64,000 bases of DNA from Polytrichum commune (Eukaryota; Streptophyta; Polytrichopsida; Polytrichales; Polytrichaceae): contig OX485807.1 in NCBI GenBank assembly GCA_950295325.1, positions 14,163,001 to 14,227,000 on the forward strand, written 5' to 3'. The notes beneath the pieces were generated by a model. The model was given only the letters and a program-made list of their open reading frames with translations. It was not told the DNA's origin and did not search any database. Every line of letters begins with the position of its first letter. The first letter of the stretch is position 1. Of this stretch, positions 62,580 to 64,000 are shown in pieces. The position numbers and the translations under genes were made by a program.

Positions 62580-62920
62580 CAAGCATCGTTTTGCAATCTC
62601 CCCCGTAGCCAGGATCCGAACTCTCAAAAGATGACGAAACCCTTCCTGAGGCTAGAAAAAGTCAAGCTACGAACAAGAAACCGTGGAATACCAAAAGAGA
62701 AGCCAAGCCAAGAAAAGCCAAGCCAAGTAAAGCAAAAGATGGTCCTCACCTGATGATCCTGATCGACACAAAGTATCGTCACTGCTGCTACCGCTGCTGC
62801 TTTCCCACCTTGTTGCGGATCTCACGACCTTCGCAGGACAAGCATCGTTTTGCAATCTCCCCCGTATCCAGGATCCGAACTCTCAAAAGATGACGAAACC
62901 CTTCCTGAGGCTAGAAAAAG
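62580..62920 (+). repeat. 82-bp direct duplication (259 bp apart)
   Basis: The segments 62580-62661 and 62839-62920 are identical except for one base ('cccgtagcc' versus 'cccgtatcc'). The 177 bp between them includes a short 'gccaagccaag' repeat and an apparent minus-strand splice donor context near 62750. The near identity indicates a recent duplication at the 5' side of the DNAJC17-like copy. Confidence 0.9.
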
Positions 62921-64000
62921 AGGAGACGGAGCAAACGAGGAAGATGACGACGTTTTCCAGGTTTTCAGGGTGACGTGGCCTCACGAGAGGCCAGAACCCT
63001 GTTTTGGGTGCCATAGACTTCTTCTCGACAATAATACATTATATTGATACCTATTTACTATGTGGGGGGAACAGTGGTTCTTGTTTATTGTCAAGCTTTT
63101 TCGTATTAAGTACTAGGTATGTGAGATAATTGTTGACTATTTTGTGGATGGTTTTCATTTTTTTTATTAAGAACGGAAGCATCTAATGTTAGCCAGCATT
63201 TTGTCCTTCAAATCCATCTATCCTCCATACACCTAATGTAACTTGGTTCACGCCGCACAGAGTATAGTCTACCCTCCATATTACAACACTCAATTATTAT
63301 GACACCTCCATCACCCGGGCCCTATTACCACTCAAAGGTAGACTCCACAATGCCTCTAACCGGATTAAAAAATCAAAAACCATGTAAAAAAAATGGAATA
63401 TATCGACATATAATTGGTTGGGCTTGGAAACATTTGGATCTTGACCGATTGTGTTTGTAATCTCTTGAACCTTGGTGCTAACAATGGCAACGGCTAAGTT
63501 AAATGCATAGTAACGGATATGAAAAGTTCAAACACCCAACAATTCAAGCACCTCAAAGGGGGAGTATCCAAGGTTGGGTGGGTAGTTGGTGATCTCTTTT
63601 TGTGGGCACCTCCAAGTCCACAAACATTTTTTATTGTTGGATTGGATTGGGAATTGGCTCATTCAATTAGCAATTGTGAATCATGAAGATTGTCATTTCA
63701 AGTTTTAGATTTGGAAGTGGGATGCAAGTGTCACATTCCTCTTTTACATAAGAATAATACATTCATGAATGCAAATGGGACACCAATATTGAGAACTTTC
63801 AAACTTTGTACAATACAAAAGCTTTACAACTTAATCACAATATTATGATTGCTATGAGCTTGAGCCACCCAACCATAGGAGAGACAAAAGGTTGTCCTCT
63901 CTCCTCCCCCAAGCTCTCTCTTATATCCCAAAGGCACTTTTAGTCTTATTCATCCTTACTCATAGTATCTAAGAGATACTTTTAGAAGTCTCAAGTCATG
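62921..64000. other. Right-end spacer
   Basis: No gene was recognised. The first 130 bases remain GC-richer and may include a leader or promoter of the DNAJC17-like copy. A copy of the 'gggagtatccaaggt' repeat lies at about 63487-63578. No J-domain exon could be found here. Confidence 0.45.

Overview
This is a nuclear window from a plant, most likely a non-seed land plant such as a bryophyte or lycophyte. That reading rests on gene content and structure: a plant-type phytoglobin with three introns, a plant EXORDIUM-family protein, the plant-specific fusion of YbeY to a HAD phosphatase, canonical GT-AG introns of about 0.1-2.2 kb, and long AT-rich spacers full of decayed transposon copies. The lineage is inferred; nothing in the window fixes the species. 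There is no bacterial operon, rRNA, convincing intact tRNA gene or CRISPR array. || Layout. 1-6.1 kb: gene-free, with diverged direct repeats and inverted-repeat (MITE-like) elements. 6.2-14.85 kb (+): a 13-exon YbeY endoribonuclease/HAD hydrolase fusion whose two domains are separated by an unusual linker exon of about 338 residues; intron 1 carries a 195-bp tandem repeat. 14.9-26.6 kb: repeat-rich spacer. 26.6-27.8 kb: a complex duplicated tract ending at the promoter of a 4-exon phytoglobin gene (27.85-29.57 kb, +). 30.7-31.3 kb: a 623-bp hAT element with a perfect 8-bp target duplication and a hATC-like reading frame. 32.4-33.5 kb (-): a short spliced gene for a 96-residue probable single-pass membrane protein. 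34-38 kb: spacer with a 15-bp perfect-TIR element. 38.05-44.96 kb (-): a 4-exon secreted EXORDIUM-like protein that runs into a C-terminal CUB domain, with one apparent single-base frameshift and introns full of mobile DNA. 47.87-52.75 kb (-): a 6-exon ankyrin/BTB protein. 53-57 kb: repeats. 57.3-62.4 kb: three truncated gene copies, NAP1/HEM (SCAR/WAVE complex, +), exosome RRP43 (-) and DNAJC17-like (-). 62.5-64 kb: an 82-bp direct duplication and spacer. || The genes are ordinary individually regulated eukaryotic genes and do not form one pathway. The most noteworthy items are the EXO-CUB fusion, the large insert in YbeY-HAD, the cluster of truncated gene copies (a pattern expected of gene-capturing transposons or segmental duplication), the hAT element with its flanking duplication, and a pair of 80-bp foldback hairpins 15 kb apart. 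Exon boundaries were deduced by eye from splice sites, phase and remembered family resemblance, so they need transcript confirmation.
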